Positions 34,154-43,034 of a DNA stretch of 64,000 bases are shown here, in pieces. Within the stretch, counting starts at the first letter, position 1. The number at the start of each line of letters is the position of its first letter. The stretch lies in the NCBI RefSeq assembly GCF_000382705.1, contig NZ_ARQE01000003.1:186001-250000 (forward strand), in the 5' to 3' direction. The position numbers and the translations under genes were made by a program. The DNA comes from Aureimonas ureilytica DSM 18598 = NBRC 106430 (GTDB taxonomy: Bacteria; Pseudomonadota; Alphaproteobacteria; Rhizobiales; Rhizobiaceae). The notes below the pieces were generated by a model that worked only from the letters and a program-made list of their open reading frames with translations, had not been told where the DNA came from and made no database searches.

Positions 34154-35290
34154 ATGTCCAAAGGTCATGTACTCGTCACCGGCGGCGCCGGCTTCATCGG
34201 CTCGCATCTCGTCGACCAGCTTCTCGAGCGCGATTTCGAGGTGAGCGTGCTGGACTGCCTGAAACCGCAGGTCCATGCCGACGCCGAGCTCGATAGCGAC
34301 GGCTGGCCCGTCTATCTCGACCGCCGAGCCCGGCGCATCCGGGGCGATCTTCTCGACGACGGCGTGTTCGAAGCCGCCCTGTCGGGCGTCACGCATCTGG
34401 CCCATCTCGCCGCCTCGGTCGGCGTCGGCCAGTCCATGACGAACATCGTCGACTACTGCCGCAACAACGTCATGACGGCGGCGATCATGCTGGAAACCCT
34501 GTCGCGCCGGCCCCACACGGTGCGGCGCATCGCGGTCGCCTCCTCCATGTCGATCTATGGCGAGGGCGCCTATCAGGGCTCGAGCGGCCCCGTCGCCCCG
34601 CAGCTTCGTCCCCACGGCCAGCTCGCCGCCCACGACTGGGAGCTGACCGACGAGAGCGGCGACCGCCTGTCGCCCTTGCCGACGCCGGAGGACAAGCTGC
34701 TCCAGCCGGCCTCGATCTATGCCGTCAACAAGCGCGACCACGAGGAGATGTTCCTGTCCGTCGGCCGGGCGCTCGGCATTCCCACCGTGGCGCTGCGCCT
34801 GTTCAACGCCTATGGATCGCGTCAGGCGCTCTCCAATCCCTATACCGGGGTCGCCGCGATCTTCATCTCGCGCCTTCTGAACGACCAGCCGCCGCTGGTC
34901 TTCGAGGATGGCGACCAGCGGCGCGACTTCGTGCATGTGCATGACGTCGCGCGCGCCTTCGCCACCGTGCTGGACAGCGACAAGGCGGTCTGGGATTTCT
35001 ACAATGTCGGCTCCGGCCAGTCCGTCACGGTGCGCGAGATCGCCGCCGTGCTCGCCCGGCTCCTGCACAAGAACATCGGGCCGGAGGTTCTCGGCCAGCA
35101 CCGCGTCGGCGACATCCGGCATTGCTTCGCCGACATTTCCAAGCTGGAGCGCGATTTCGGCCTGCGGCCCACGCGCGGTTTCGAGGAGGGCATGGGCGAG
35201 TTGATCGAATGGGTCGCCTCGGCCCGCAAGCCCGTCGACCGCGCGGCCTCGAGTCTCGGCGAGCTTCAGGGCTCGCGGCTGGTGGTGTGA
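34154..35290 (+). CDS. NAD-dependent sugar-nucleotide epimerase
   Basis: Extended short-chain dehydrogenase (378 residues) resembling enzymes annotated as dTDP-L-rhamnose 4-epimerases. The Rossmann motif is VTGGAGFIGSHL near residues 8-19. AASVGVGQSM, SSMSIYGEGAY, and the insert carrying LPTPEDK precede YAVNKRD with the catalytic Tyr/Lys. SRQALSNPYTGVAAIF, DGDQRRDFVHVHDVARAF and VGDIRHCFADIS are typical. Its substrate here could be a UDP-pentose or another NDP-sugar. It closes the rightward cluster, 26 bases after the glycosyltransferase. Confidence 0.8.
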   Translation: MSKGHVLVTGGAGFIGSHLVDQLLERDFEVSVLDCLKPQVHADAELDSDGWPVYLDRRARRIRGDLLDDGVFEAALSGVTHLAHLAASVGVGQSMTNIVDYCRNNVMTAAIMLETLSRRPHTVRRIAVASSMSIYGEGAYQGSSGPVAPQLRPHGQLAAHDWELTDESGDRLSPLPTPEDKLLQPASIYAVNKRDHEEMFLSVGRALGIPTVALRLFNAYGSRQALSNPYTGVAAIFISRLLNDQPPLVFEDGDQRRDFVHVHDVARAFATVLDSDKAVWDFYNVGSGQSVTVREIAAVLARLLHKNIGPEVLGQHRVGDIRHCFADISKLERDFGLRPTRGFEEGMGELIEWVASARKPVDRAASSLGELQGSRLVV

Positions 35291-35293
35291 GGA

Positions 35294-36544
35294 TCAGATC
35301 CCCAGCGGCCGACGCTCGAAGGCCGACAGAATCGCCTCGCGCATCGGCGCGGGGCGCATGTCCGAATCATAGGGAAGGCCCCGGTTGAAGCCGGGGCCGG
35401 GCCCCGCCTCGCCGACGAGGCGCCAGTAGAATTCGAGGTCTTCGGGTTCGATCGCGAGCCAGGAATGGCGCGTCGAGAGCCCCCAGGTCGTCACGGCCCG
35501 CACGGACGGGCAATCGAGCGCGACGTCGAGATAGCGCTTGGTGATCTCGGCCACCAGCCGGTCGCGCACCGCCGGCGGCGCGCTCAGTTCGCGCTCGCGC
35601 ACGTCGAGTTCGGTGATGTGGATTTCGAGCCCGAAACCGGCGATCTCGCGCAGGAAGCGATCGAAGACCCCATCCGAGAACGGCCCCTTTCGAAGGTCGA
35701 GATGCCCCTGGAGGCCGATGCCGCCGAGCGGCGCGCCGGCTCGCATCAGCCGCTCCACCAGCTTCAGGAAGAGATAGCGCCGGTCGCTCTCCACCGGAAT
35801 GTCGTAGTCGAGCCCGTATTCGTTGAGAAAGAGCCGCGCGTTCGGGGCGTGGGCGCGCGCCTCGTGAAAGGCGCGCTCGACATAGGTCTCGCCGAAGGCT
35901 TGCAGAAAGGTGCCGCCCCGCAGGCCGTCCATGCGATGGCCCGTGTCGATCGGCTCGTTCACGACGTCCCAGGTTTCGATCGCCGCGCCGTAGCGCGACA
36001 GGACGGCCTCGAAATGCGCCGCCACCGGCGCCCAGCCCGCGCCGTCCGCCAAAGCCGCTTCCGCCCAGGCGGGAACGCTGCGGTGCCAGATCAGCGTGTG
36101 GCCGTGGAGCGCGCGCCCATGCTCGGCCGCAAAGCGCAGGAGCGCGTCGGTGCGCGCGAAGTCGCGGCGGCCCGGCTCGGGCTCGATCGCGTCCCATTTC
36201 AGCGAGATTTCGGGGGTCAGCGCGTCGCATTCGGCCAGAAGCGCCTCGGCAAGGTCCGGCTCGGCGGCGATCTCTTCGCTGCGCGCCGCCGCCCCGAAGC
36301 GCCGGCCGCCGCGCGCGGCCGCTGCCCGAAGCGAGGCTCGCTCGGGCGCGCGCGCAGGTTCGGTGGGCAGGGTGAACAGGGCGCCCGCTCCCAGAAGAAG
36401 ATGGCGCCGGCTGAGCGCGAGCGGCGCGGCGGGAGCCGGAAGCCCGGCCGTGCCGCTAGCCCCGCGCCCCGGCGCGGCCTCGCGCCCGGCGCTTTCGCGC
36501 TCGCCCCTTTCGCGCCCGGCTCCGCCCTCGCGATCGCAGGGCAT
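35294..36544 (-). CDS. GH10 endo-1,4-beta-xylanase, Tat-exported
   Basis: A 416-residue glycoside hydrolase family 10 enzyme that hydrolyses beta-1,4-xylan backbones. A twin-arginine signal (SRRHLLLGAGALF) lies at residues 45-57 behind an unusually long N region. The catalytic domain (about 80-410) has HGHTLIWH at 147-154, WDVVNEP with acid/base E197, LNEYGLDYD, QGHLDL and the nucleophile E312 in HITELDV, followed by TTWGLSTRHSW. It converges on the epimerase with only three bases between stops. Its presence beside UDP-xylose genes hints that the cluster's polymer contains xylose. Confidence 0.93.
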   Translation of the reverse strand: MPCDREGGAGRERGERESAGREAAPGRGASGTAGLPAPAAPLALSRRHLLLGAGALFTLPTEPARAPERASLRAAAARGGRRFGAAARSEEIAAEPDLAEALLAECDALTPEISLKWDAIEPEPGRRDFARTDALLRFAAEHGRALHGHTLIWHRSVPAWAEAALADGAGWAPVAAHFEAVLSRYGAAIETWDVVNEPIDTGHRMDGLRGGTFLQAFGETYVERAFHEARAHAPNARLFLNEYGLDYDIPVESDRRYLFLKLVERLMRAGAPLGGIGLQGHLDLRKGPFSDGVFDRFLREIAGFGLEIHITELDVRERELSAPPAVRDRLVAEITKRYLDVALDCPSVRAVTTWGLSTRHSWLAIEPEDLEFYWRLVGEAGPGPGFNRGLPYDSDMRPAPMREAILSAFERRPLGI

Positions 36545-36552
36545 GGTTCAGG

Positions 36553-37215
36553 TCATCGCATCGCGGCTAGAACGCGCCGCGCCTCGGTGTTCCCCTGCGC
36601 GGCGGCCTCGTTGTAGAGGCCCTTGGCGCGCTCGGGCTCGCGGCTCTTCAGCATTTCGGCGAGCTTCCACTTGGCCCAGGAATCGCCGGTCTCGCGAACC
36701 GAGATTTCCAGATAACGCCGCGCCTTGGCCGGATCGCGGCGCACGCCCTCGCCATCGGCCAGCATGAAGCCGAGCATATGGTAGCCCCAGGGGTTTCCCT
36801 GGTCGGCGGCGCGTTGATACCAGCGCGCGGCCTCGCGCGAGGAATGGCGCACGCCCATGCCCTTCTGCAGGAACCAGCCGACCTTGAATTCGGCATAGCG
36901 GTCGCCCGCGTCGGCGGCGCGCCGATACCAGCGATAGGCCTCGCGGTAGTTCTTCGCGACGCCGACGCCGTTCTCGTAGTGCTCGCCGAGCTTGTACTGG
37001 GCCGAGACGTTGCCGCGCTCGGCCGCCTTGCGGAAATAGCGCGTCGACAGGGCAGGATTGGGCACCTTGTAGCGCAGGTAGGTCTCGCCCGCCTTGTACC
37101 AGTCCCAGGTGATCTCAGGCGGACTGGGCCGCGCCGGCGGGCTCGTCGCCGCCATCGAGGCCGTTCCCGAAACACAGGCGAGCCACCCCGCCATGACCCA
37201 AGCCACTTGCCGCAT
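36553..37215 (-). CDS. Exported Sel1-repeat (TPR-like) protein
   Basis: A 220-residue protein with a signal peptide (VMAGWLACVSGTASMAA) and at least four Sel1 repeats: ALSTRYFRKAAERGNVSAQYKLGEHYENG, REAYRWYRRAADAGDRYAEFKVG, REAARWYQRAADQGNPWGYHMLG and AKARRYLEISVRETGDSWAKWKLAE (written here without their joins). Such alpha-solenoids bind other proteins in the envelope. It sits eight bases upstream of the xylanase on the same strand, so it may be cotranscribed and serve the polysaccharide machinery; that link is inference. Confidence 0.85.
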   Translation of the reverse strand: MRQVAWVMAGWLACVSGTASMAATSPPARPSPPEITWDWYKAGETYLRYKVPNPALSTRYFRKAAERGNVSAQYKLGEHYENGVGVAKNYREAYRWYRRAADAGDRYAEFKVGWFLQKGMGVRHSSREAARWYQRAADQGNPWGYHMLGFMLADGEGVRRDPAKARRYLEISVRETGDSWAKWKLAEMLKSREPERAKGLYNEAAAQGNTEARRVLAAMR

Positions 37216-37357
37216 CGCGCCCTCCCGCAGCCTCGGGGACGGGCCGCCCGCCCCGTTACCGAAAGGTTAACGCCGCGCCCGAGTGCCGCGATAGCCGGGA
37301 GAAATCCGACACCCGACAAGGCCCTCGCCCCACCGCCCGATCCCGCCGGGCTTTCGG

Positions 37358-37386
37358 TTGACGCGGGCGGGATGTCGGCCTATAAG
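37358..37386 (+). promoter_or_regulatory. rpsT promoter
   Basis: TTGACG at 37358-37363, a 17-base spacer and TATAAG at 37381-37386: a near-consensus sigma-70 promoter. The predicted transcript starts near 37393, leaving a leader of about 165 bases before rpsT. Confidence 0.75.
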
Positions 37387-37556
37387 GCGGCAGATTTCCG
37401 GCGGCGTCCTCGGATGCGGCCTGTTCTGCCGTGGCGGACCCAGGATCAGGTTTCATCCTATCGGGGAACCCTTCGGCGATCGACCCCTTCGCGATGGATG
37501 CCGGCTGGCTCTCGGGCTGCCCGGGCCCGCTCAAGAGAACACGAGAGACACGACAC

Positions 37557-37826
37557 ATGGCCAATACGCCGTCGGCCAAGAAGGCCGCCCGCAAGATCGC
37601 CCGCCGCACCCTGGTCAACAAGACCCGCCGGTCGCGTATGCGCACCTTCCTGCGCAAGGTCGAGGAAGCGATCCTCTCGGGCGACAAGGAAGCCGCCCGC
37701 GCCGCCTTCAAGCAGGCCGAACCCGAGCTGGCCCGTGCGGCCGCCAAGGGCGTGCTGCACAAGAACACCGCTTCGCGCAAGATCTCGCGCCTGTCGAGCC
37801 GCGTGAAGGCGGTCGGCGCCGCCTGA
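37557..37826 (+). CDS. rpsT: 30S ribosomal protein S20
   Basis: An 89-residue basic primary 16S rRNA-binding protein of the small subunit. It opens [31 protein letters not shown] (in two parts here), followed by [20 protein letters not shown] and [21 protein letters not shown], the full S20 pattern. It is monocistronic, with a strong upstream promoter and a terminator directly after. rpsT next to dnaA is the usual order in Hyphomicrobiales. Confidence 0.98.
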   Translation: MANTPSAKKAARKIARRTLVNKTRRSRMRTFLRKVEEAILSGDKEAARAAFKQAEPELARAAAKGVLHKNTASRKISRLSSRVKAVGAA

Positions 37827-37859
37827 TCGACGTCTGACGCGATCCTTATCGACGATACG

Positions 37860-37888
37860 AGGCCCGGAGCATCGCTCCGGGCCTTTTT
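37860..37888 (+). terminator. rpsT terminator
   Basis: An 11-base perfect stem (AGGCCCGGAGC, loop ATC, GCTCCGGGCCT) followed by five T, starting 34 bases after the rpsT stop. Confidence 0.92.
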
Positions 37889-38594
37889 CGTTGTCGCCAC
37901 GCCTCGCCCGAACGCGCGCCCGAACCGTCATTCATCTGTCATGGGCCGACGCGCGACCGTCGCATCGCCGTCATGGAAACGTCACGGTGGACGACTCGCC
38001 ACAATGCGCCACCCTCACCTTCGTTCCCGATTTTCTATCTTGATTTTTCGGAATCCCCGGATTCCCGCCGATTCCCGATCGATCGAATTTTACGAGCAAA
38101 AACAGTCACTTAAAGGAGCCCCTTCGGAGCGCTCCGAGTCTGTGGGAGCGCGTGGCGGGCGCCCTGGGAGTCAACCGGGATGCGACAAAAAAAACTCGTA
38201 TTCCCGCCTCAATCCACCGGGATCATCGCCCCTTGGGTGAATCCGCAAGGGAATCAGACGATTAAGCTGGGGCGGTTTTGCGACACTGCCGTGAAGGCGC
38301 CACACCCGTTGCCACGACCAGACCTGAATCGTGATTCAAAGCTTGCTCGAGGCTGGGGGGATTGCGTAGCTTTTCCCTCACGACAAGAGCTGGAGAAGCC
38401 GAAGGATGGGGACAAGATGCGTTTTCCCAAAGAAATGCGCCTCCTGACCGAACCCTGACCGTCCGCCGCCGAACCTGCCGACCTCTTTCATTCTGTCCGA
38501 CCCCGCTTCCTGGATTCCTGAGAGTCCGGGGACGAGGGTCGATTGTTGCCGCGTTGATCCGGTTCCGTGCGAGCCGAGATGTCTGGAGTCCGAA
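37889..38594. promoter_or_regulatory. GANTC-rich region upstream of rhodanese-dnaA
   Basis: About 700 bases without a supported gene. I count 13 GANTC sites between 37993 and 38590 (at 37993, 38051, 38060, 38070, 38136, 38168, 38239, 38251, 38326, 38333, 38513, 38522 and 38586), against roughly two expected by chance at this base composition. GANTC is the CcrM methylation site used to time dnaA and other cell-cycle promoters in alphaproteobacteria. No good TTATCCACA DnaA box was found, so I call a dnaA regulatory region and not oriC. Confidence 0.6.
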
Positions 38595-39029
38595 ATGCAC
38601 CATTCCTACAAGGGCGATGTGACGCCGGCCGAGTGCTGGTCCGCCCTCGAAAGCGACGAACCCGCCTTCCTCGTCGACGTTCGCACCTCCGCGGAATGGA
38701 ACTTCGTCGGCTTCCCCATGACGCCCGCGGGCCGGGCCCAGCCCTTCTTCGCGGAATGGCAGACCTATCCGTCCATGGCGATCGACGGCGGCTTCGGCCT
38801 CCGCGTCGCCGAGGCGATCAAGGCGGCCGGCGGCGATGAAAGCTCCAAGATCTTCTTCCTGTGCCGCTCGGGCGCCCGCTCCATGTCGAGCGCGGCGGCG
38901 CTGACCGATCTCGGCTTCGCCAATTGCTACAACGTTCTCGACGGTTTCGAGGGACCGCCCGACGAGGAAGGCCATCGCGGCCAGATCGCCGGCTGGAAGG
39001 CCGCGGGCCTTCCCTGGAGGCAGAAATGA
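38595..39029 (+). CDS. Rhodanese-like sulfurtransferase
   Basis: A single rhodanese domain of 144 residues. FLVDVRTSAEWNFVGFP lies near 26-41. The active-site loop is FFLCRSGARS with C90, a CRSGxR loop typical of thiosulfate-type sulfurtransferases. NVLDGFEGPPDEEGHRG closes the fold. It lies between rpsT and dnaA, and its last codons overlap the dnaA start, so it is probably cotranscribed with dnaA from the GANTC-rich region. The substrate is unknown. Confidence 0.9.
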   Translation: MHHSYKGDVTPAECWSALESDEPAFLVDVRTSAEWNFVGFPMTPAGRAQPFFAEWQTYPSMAIDGGFGLRVAEAIKAAGGDESSKIFFLCRSGARSMSSAAALTDLGFANCYNVLDGFEGPPDEEGHRGQIAGWKAAGLPWRQK

Positions 39030-40591
39030 CCGGCCTCGTTTCCGCCACCCCGACCAAGGCGCCCCGCGCGCCCCTGCGCGCCTCCGCCTCGCGCGGCGCC
39101 GCCTCTTCCGCAACAGCCGCAGCCCGCATCCAACCCAACGAGCCCGCCATGAGCCCCGCGCACGGTGAAGCCGAGATCCTCGACCGCGTGAACGCGCGCC
39201 TCAAGGCCCATCTCGGCCCCGACGTGTTCGCCTCCTGGTTCACGCGCATGAAGCTGGTTCATGCCGGCAAGGGCGTGGTGCAGCTCTCGGTGCCGACCGC
39301 CTTCCTGCGCACCTGGATCAACGGCCATTACAAGGACCTCCTCCTCCAGATCTTCTCGGAGGAAATCCCCGGCACGCTGAAGGTGGACATCGCCGTGCGC
39401 TCGGCCGTGCGCGGCGCGCCCGCCCCGGCCCCGATCGCCCGCGAAACGGCCCTGCCCGCGCCCGTCGCGGCGAGCCTTCCCGCGACGCCCGCCCCCCGCG
39501 CCACAAGCGAGCGCGCCGCCCCCAGCGAAGGCGCCCGCGCGCAGAGCGATTTCGGCTCGCCGCTCGATCCGCGCTACGTGTTCGAAAGCTTCGTGGAAGG
39601 CGCGTCGAACCGCGTGGCGCTCGCCGCCGCGCGCTCCATCGCCGAGAACGGGCCGCAGTCGGTGCGCTTCAACCCGCTCTTCCTCCACGCGACCGTGGGC
39701 CTCGGCAAGACGCATCTCCTCCAGGCCATCGCCAATGCGGCGCTGGAGCGCGAGGACCGGCCGCGCGTCGTCTATCTCACGGCCGAATATTTCATGTGGC
39801 GCTTCGCCACCGCGATCCGCGACAACCAGGCGCTCGACTTCAAGGAGAACCTGCGCGGCATCGACATCCTGATCATCGACGACATGCAGTTCCTGCAGGG
39901 CAAGTCGATCCAGCAGGAATTCTGCCACCTTCTCAACGCGCTGATCGATTCGGCGCGGCAGGTGATCGTGGCGGCGGACCGGCCGGCCTTCGAGCTGGAA
40001 TCGCTCGACAGCCGGGTGCGCTCGCGCCTCGCCGGCGGCGTCGCGATCGAGATGGTCTCGCCCGATTTCGAGATGCGCCGGGGCATTCTGGCCGCGCGCG
40101 TCGAGGTCATGCGCACGGCCGATCCGAGCTTTGCCATCAACGAGGGCGTGCTCGACACGATCGCCCGGCGCGTCACCGGCTCGGGCCGCGATCTGGAAGG
40201 GGCCTTCAACCAGATCGCCTTCCGCCATTCGGTCGGCCAGCCCCTGTCGAACCAGCATCTCGACGATCTCCTGAACCAGCTGACGCGGGCCGGCGGCGAA
40301 AAGCGGGTGCGGATCGAGGACATCCTGAAATTCGTCTCGCGCCATTACAACGTGTCGCGCACGGACATTCTCTCGGCCCGGCGCACGCGCACCATCGTGC
40401 GCCCGCGCCAGATCGCCATGTATCTGGCGAAAACCATGACGCCCCGCTCGCTGCCCGAGATCGGCCGCCGCTTCGGCGGCCGCGACCACACGACGGTTCT
40501 CCATGCCGTGCGCAAGATCGAGGCCGAGCGCGCCAACGATCAGAAGCTCGCCGAGGAGCTCGACGTCATCCGCCGCATGATCGAGGAATAG
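39026..40591 (+). CDS. dnaA: Chromosomal replication initiator DnaA
   Basis: AAA+ initiator of 521 residues. Domain I begins near residue 48 (EAEILDRVNARLKAHLGPDVFASWF in parts) after an Ala-rich extension. Domain II is an Ala/Pro linker near 128-175. Domain III has Walker A in HATVGLGKTH at 221-230 and Walker B ILIIDDMQFL at 281-290. Domain IV ends with the DnaA-box-binding signature GGRDHTTVLHAVRKIE. The ATG at 39026 overlaps the rhodanese stop and has GGAGG upstream. An internal ATG (MSPAHGEAE) would remove 41 residues. The first P-loop glycine is Ala (A222), which I believe is seen in relatives too. Confidence 0.97.
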   Translation: MTGLVSATPTKAPRAPLRASASRGAASSATAAARIQPNEPAMSPAHGEAEILDRVNARLKAHLGPDVFASWFTRMKLVHAGKGVVQLSVPTAFLRTWINGHYKDLLLQIFSEEIPGTLKVDIAVRSAVRGAPAPAPIARETALPAPVAASLPATPAPRATSERAAPSEGARAQSDFGSPLDPRYVFESFVEGASNRVALAAARSIAENGPQSVRFNPLFLHATVGLGKTHLLQAIANAALEREDRPRVVYLTAEYFMWRFATAIRDNQALDFKENLRGIDILIIDDMQFLQGKSIQQEFCHLLNALIDSARQVIVAADRPAFELESLDSRVRSRLAGGVAIEMVSPDFEMRRGILAARVEVMRTADPSFAINEGVLDTIARRVTGSGRDLEGAFNQIAFRHSVGQPLSNQHLDDLLNQLTRAGGEKRVRIEDILKFVSRHYNVSRTDILSARRTRTIVRPRQIAMYLAKTMTPRSLPEIGRRFGGRDHTTVLHAVRKIEAERANDQKLAEELDVIRRMIEE

Positions 40592-40601
40592 CGCCGCTTT
40601 T

Positions 40602-40647
40602 CCCGCTCCGCCGGACGGTTCGCCCCCGACGGAGCGGGCGCTTTTCC
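40602..40647 (+). terminator. Candidate dnaA terminator
   Basis: CCCGCTCCG at 40602-40610 pairs with CGGAGCGGG at 40630-40638 across a 19-base loop, followed by CGCTTTTCC. The short T-run and large loop make it only moderately convincing. Confidence 0.5.
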
Positions 40648-40743
40648 TTTGCGCCGGCCCGCCGTCCTATTCTACAAGGTTCGGACCTTTGCGTGGGTGC
40701 CGGTTCTCGGCGCATCCTCAAGTTCCCGAACGGTCATTTCGCC

Positions 40744-41862
40744 ATGCGTATTCTCATCGAGCGGTCGAACCTTCTGAAGTCGCTGAGCCACGTCCAGCGC
40801 GTGGTGGAACGGCGCAACACGATCCCGATCCTGTCCAACGTCCTTCTGAAGACCGAAGACGGCGGCATGCGCCTGAAGGCGACCGATCTCGACATCGAGA
40901 TCACCGAGACCGTGCCGGCGGTGAGCGAGCAGCCGGGCGCCACCACCGTGCCCGCCCATCTTCTCTACGACATCGTGCGCAAGCTGCCCGACGGCTCCGA
41001 GGTCATGCTTCAGACCGACGGAAACGGCGGCCAGATGACGGTCGCCTCCGGGCGCTCCAACTTCCGCCTCCAGTGCCTGCCCGAGGCGGACTTCCCGGAT
41101 ATCACGGCCGGCAGCTTCACCCATGCCTTCTCGCTGAAGACGGGCGATCTCGCCCGGCTGATCGAGCGCACGCAGTTCGCGATCTCCACCGAGGAAACGC
41201 GCTACTATCTCAACGGCATCTTCTTCCACACGCTGGACTCGGGCGGCGCCCTGCAGCTTCGCGCCGTCGCCACCGACGGCCACCGCTTGGCGCGCGCCGA
41301 GACCGACGCGCCGGCCGGCTCGGAAGGGATGCCGGGCATCATCGTGCCGCGCAAGGCCGTGTCGGAAATCCAGAAGCTGCTCGGCGAAGGCGCCGAGACG
41401 GTCGAGGTGGAGCTGTCCGACTCCAAGATCCGCTTCACGATCGGCCCGGTGGTCATGACCTCCAAGCTGATCGACGGCACCTTCCCGGATTATCAGCGCG
41501 TCATTCCGACCGGCAACGACAAGGCGCTGACGCTGGATCGCCAGAGCTTCGCGCAGGCCGTCGACCGCGTGTCCACCATTTCCTCCGAGCGCGGCCGCGC
41601 GGTGAAGCTCGCCGTGTCCGACAGCCAGCTCGTTCTCACCGTGAACTCGCCGGACGCCGGCACCGCGACCGAGGAGCTTGCCGTCGGCTACACGTCGGAA
41701 GAGCTGGAGATCGGCTTCAACGCCAAGTATCTCCTCGACATCACCGGCCAGCTTTCGGGCGAATCGGCCGTGTTCATGATGGCCGATCCGGGCTCGCCGA
41801 CGCTGATCCGGGACGGGGGCGACGAGCGCACACTCTACGTTCTGATGCCCATGCGCGTTTGA
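40744..41862 (+). CDS. dnaN: DNA polymerase III beta subunit (sliding clamp)
   Basis: A 372-residue clamp that tethers the replicase to DNA. The three-domain fold is recognisable: MRILIERSNLLKSLSHVQRVVERRNTIPIL in parts, LKATDLDIEITE, then FPDITAGSF, FAISTEETRYYLNGIFF, ATDGHRLA, and the ending DGGDERTLYVLMPMRV with the MPM(R) carboxyl terminus. The frame is open far upstream, but ATG 40744 gives the normal length. It lies 152 bases after dnaA. Confidence 0.98.
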   Translation: MRILIERSNLLKSLSHVQRVVERRNTIPILSNVLLKTEDGGMRLKATDLDIEITETVPAVSEQPGATTVPAHLLYDIVRKLPDGSEVMLQTDGNGGQMTVASGRSNFRLQCLPEADFPDITAGSFTHAFSLKTGDLARLIERTQFAISTEETRYYLNGIFFHTLDSGGALQLRAVATDGHRLARAETDAPAGSEGMPGIIVPRKAVSEIQKLLGEGAETVEVELSDSKIRFTIGPVVMTSKLIDGTFPDYQRVIPTGNDKALTLDRQSFAQAVDRVSTISSERGRAVKLAVSDSQLVLTVNSPDAGTATEELAVGYTSEELEIGFNAKYLLDITGQLSGESAVFMMADPGSPTLIRDGGDERTLYVLMPMRV

Positions 41863-41882
41863 GAGGCGCGACCGAGCGCTTC

Positions 41883-43034
41883 ATGCCCGCCGATCACCCG
41901 CCCGCCGGCGATGCGCGCATCCGCGTCGCCGGCCTCGGCCTCGTGGACTTCCGCAACTATCCGACGCTCAGCCTGCCCTTGTCCTCGCGCTTCGTGGTGT
42001 TCCACGGCGACAACGGGGCGGGCAAGACCAATCTTCTGGAAGCCCTGTCGCTCCTCTCGCCCGGCCGGGGCCTGCGCCGCGCCGCCTATGGCGAGATCGC
42101 GCGGGTCGGCGGCTCGGGCGGCTTTTCCGTGCGCGCCCGGCTTCGCGAGGCCGATGGCGAGATGCGCGATCTCCTGACGCTGGTTCGCCCCGACGAGGAA
42201 AGCGGCGCCAACCGGACCCTTCGCATCGACGGCGCGCCGGCCCGCTCCAGCGAGGAGCTGCTCGACCACCTGCGCGTCGTCTGGCTGACGCCCGCCATGG
42301 ACGGGCTCTTCACCGGCCCCGCCGCCGAGCGCCGCCGCTTTCTCGACCGCATGGTGCTGACCGTCGATCCCGGCCACGGGCGGCGCGCGCTCGACTACGA
42401 AAAGGCCATGCGCGGGCGCAACCGGCTCCTGTCGGAAGACCGGATGGACGACAGCTGGCTGTCGGGCATCGAGGCGCAGATGGCGGAACTGGGTCTTGCC
42501 ATCGCGCTCGCCCGCGCCGATCTCGTGGAGCGCCTGCGCGGCTCGATCGAGAGCATCGGTGGCTCGCCCTTTCCGGTCGCCGAGCTTCACCTCCAATCCG
42601 GCTACGAGACCTTGAGCCTCGAAGGGGCGGCCGTCGATCTGGAGGACGGGATCGCCGCGCGCCTGCGCGCGCGGCGCGGGCTCGACCGCGCGGCGGGCCG
42701 CACGCTGGAAGGGCCGCATCGCGGCGATCTCGACGTGTTCCACCGCCTGAAGGCGATGCCCGCCGCCCTGTCCTCGACGGGCGAGCAGAAGGCGCTTCTG
42801 ATCGGCCTCGTGATCGCCCATGCGCGGCTCGTGGAAGCGGCGAGCGGCATGACGCCGCTTCTCCTTCTCGACGAGATCGCCGCGCATCTCGACCCCGGGC
42901 GGCGCGCCGCGCTCTTCGACATTCTCGACGATCTCGGCGTTCAGGCCTTTCTGACCGGCACGGACGAAGCCCTGTTCGAGGCGATCAGGAGCCGGGCGCA
43001 GATGGTCGCGATCCGCAATGGAGACCTCGCATGA
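41883..43034 (+). CDS. recF: DNA replication/repair protein RecF
   Basis: SMC-like ATPase (383 residues) that loads RecA at gaps. Walker A is HGDNGAGKTN at 41-50. The signature-like region is LSSTGEQKALLIGLVIAHA and Walker B is PLLLLDEIAAHLD, followed by GVQAFLTGTD. It starts 20 bases after dnaN, in the conserved dnaA-dnaN-recF order. The stop overlaps the next gene's ATG (ATGA). Confidence 0.96.
   Translation: MPADHPPAGDARIRVAGLGLVDFRNYPTLSLPLSSRFVVFHGDNGAGKTNLLEALSLLSPGRGLRRAAYGEIARVGGSGGFSVRARLREADGEMRDLLTLVRPDEESGANRTLRIDGAPARSSEELLDHLRVVWLTPAMDGLFTGPAAERRRFLDRMVLTVDPGHGRRALDYEKAMRGRNRLLSEDRMDDSWLSGIEAQMAELGLAIALARADLVERLRGSIESIGGSPFPVAELHLQSGYETLSLEGAAVDLEDGIAARLRARRGLDRAAGRTLEGPHRGDLDVFHRLKAMPAALSSTGEQKALLIGLVIAHARLVEAASGMTPLLLLDEIAAHLDPGRRAALFDILDDLGVQAFLTGTDEALFEAIRSRAQMVAIRNGDLA

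Noticed and set aside
37889-38594. Chromosomal replication origin
   Set aside because: GANTC density is suggestive, but no clear DnaA boxes or AT-rich unwinding element were seen, and in several Hyphomicrobiales the origin lies elsewhere. Called only a dnaA regulatory region.
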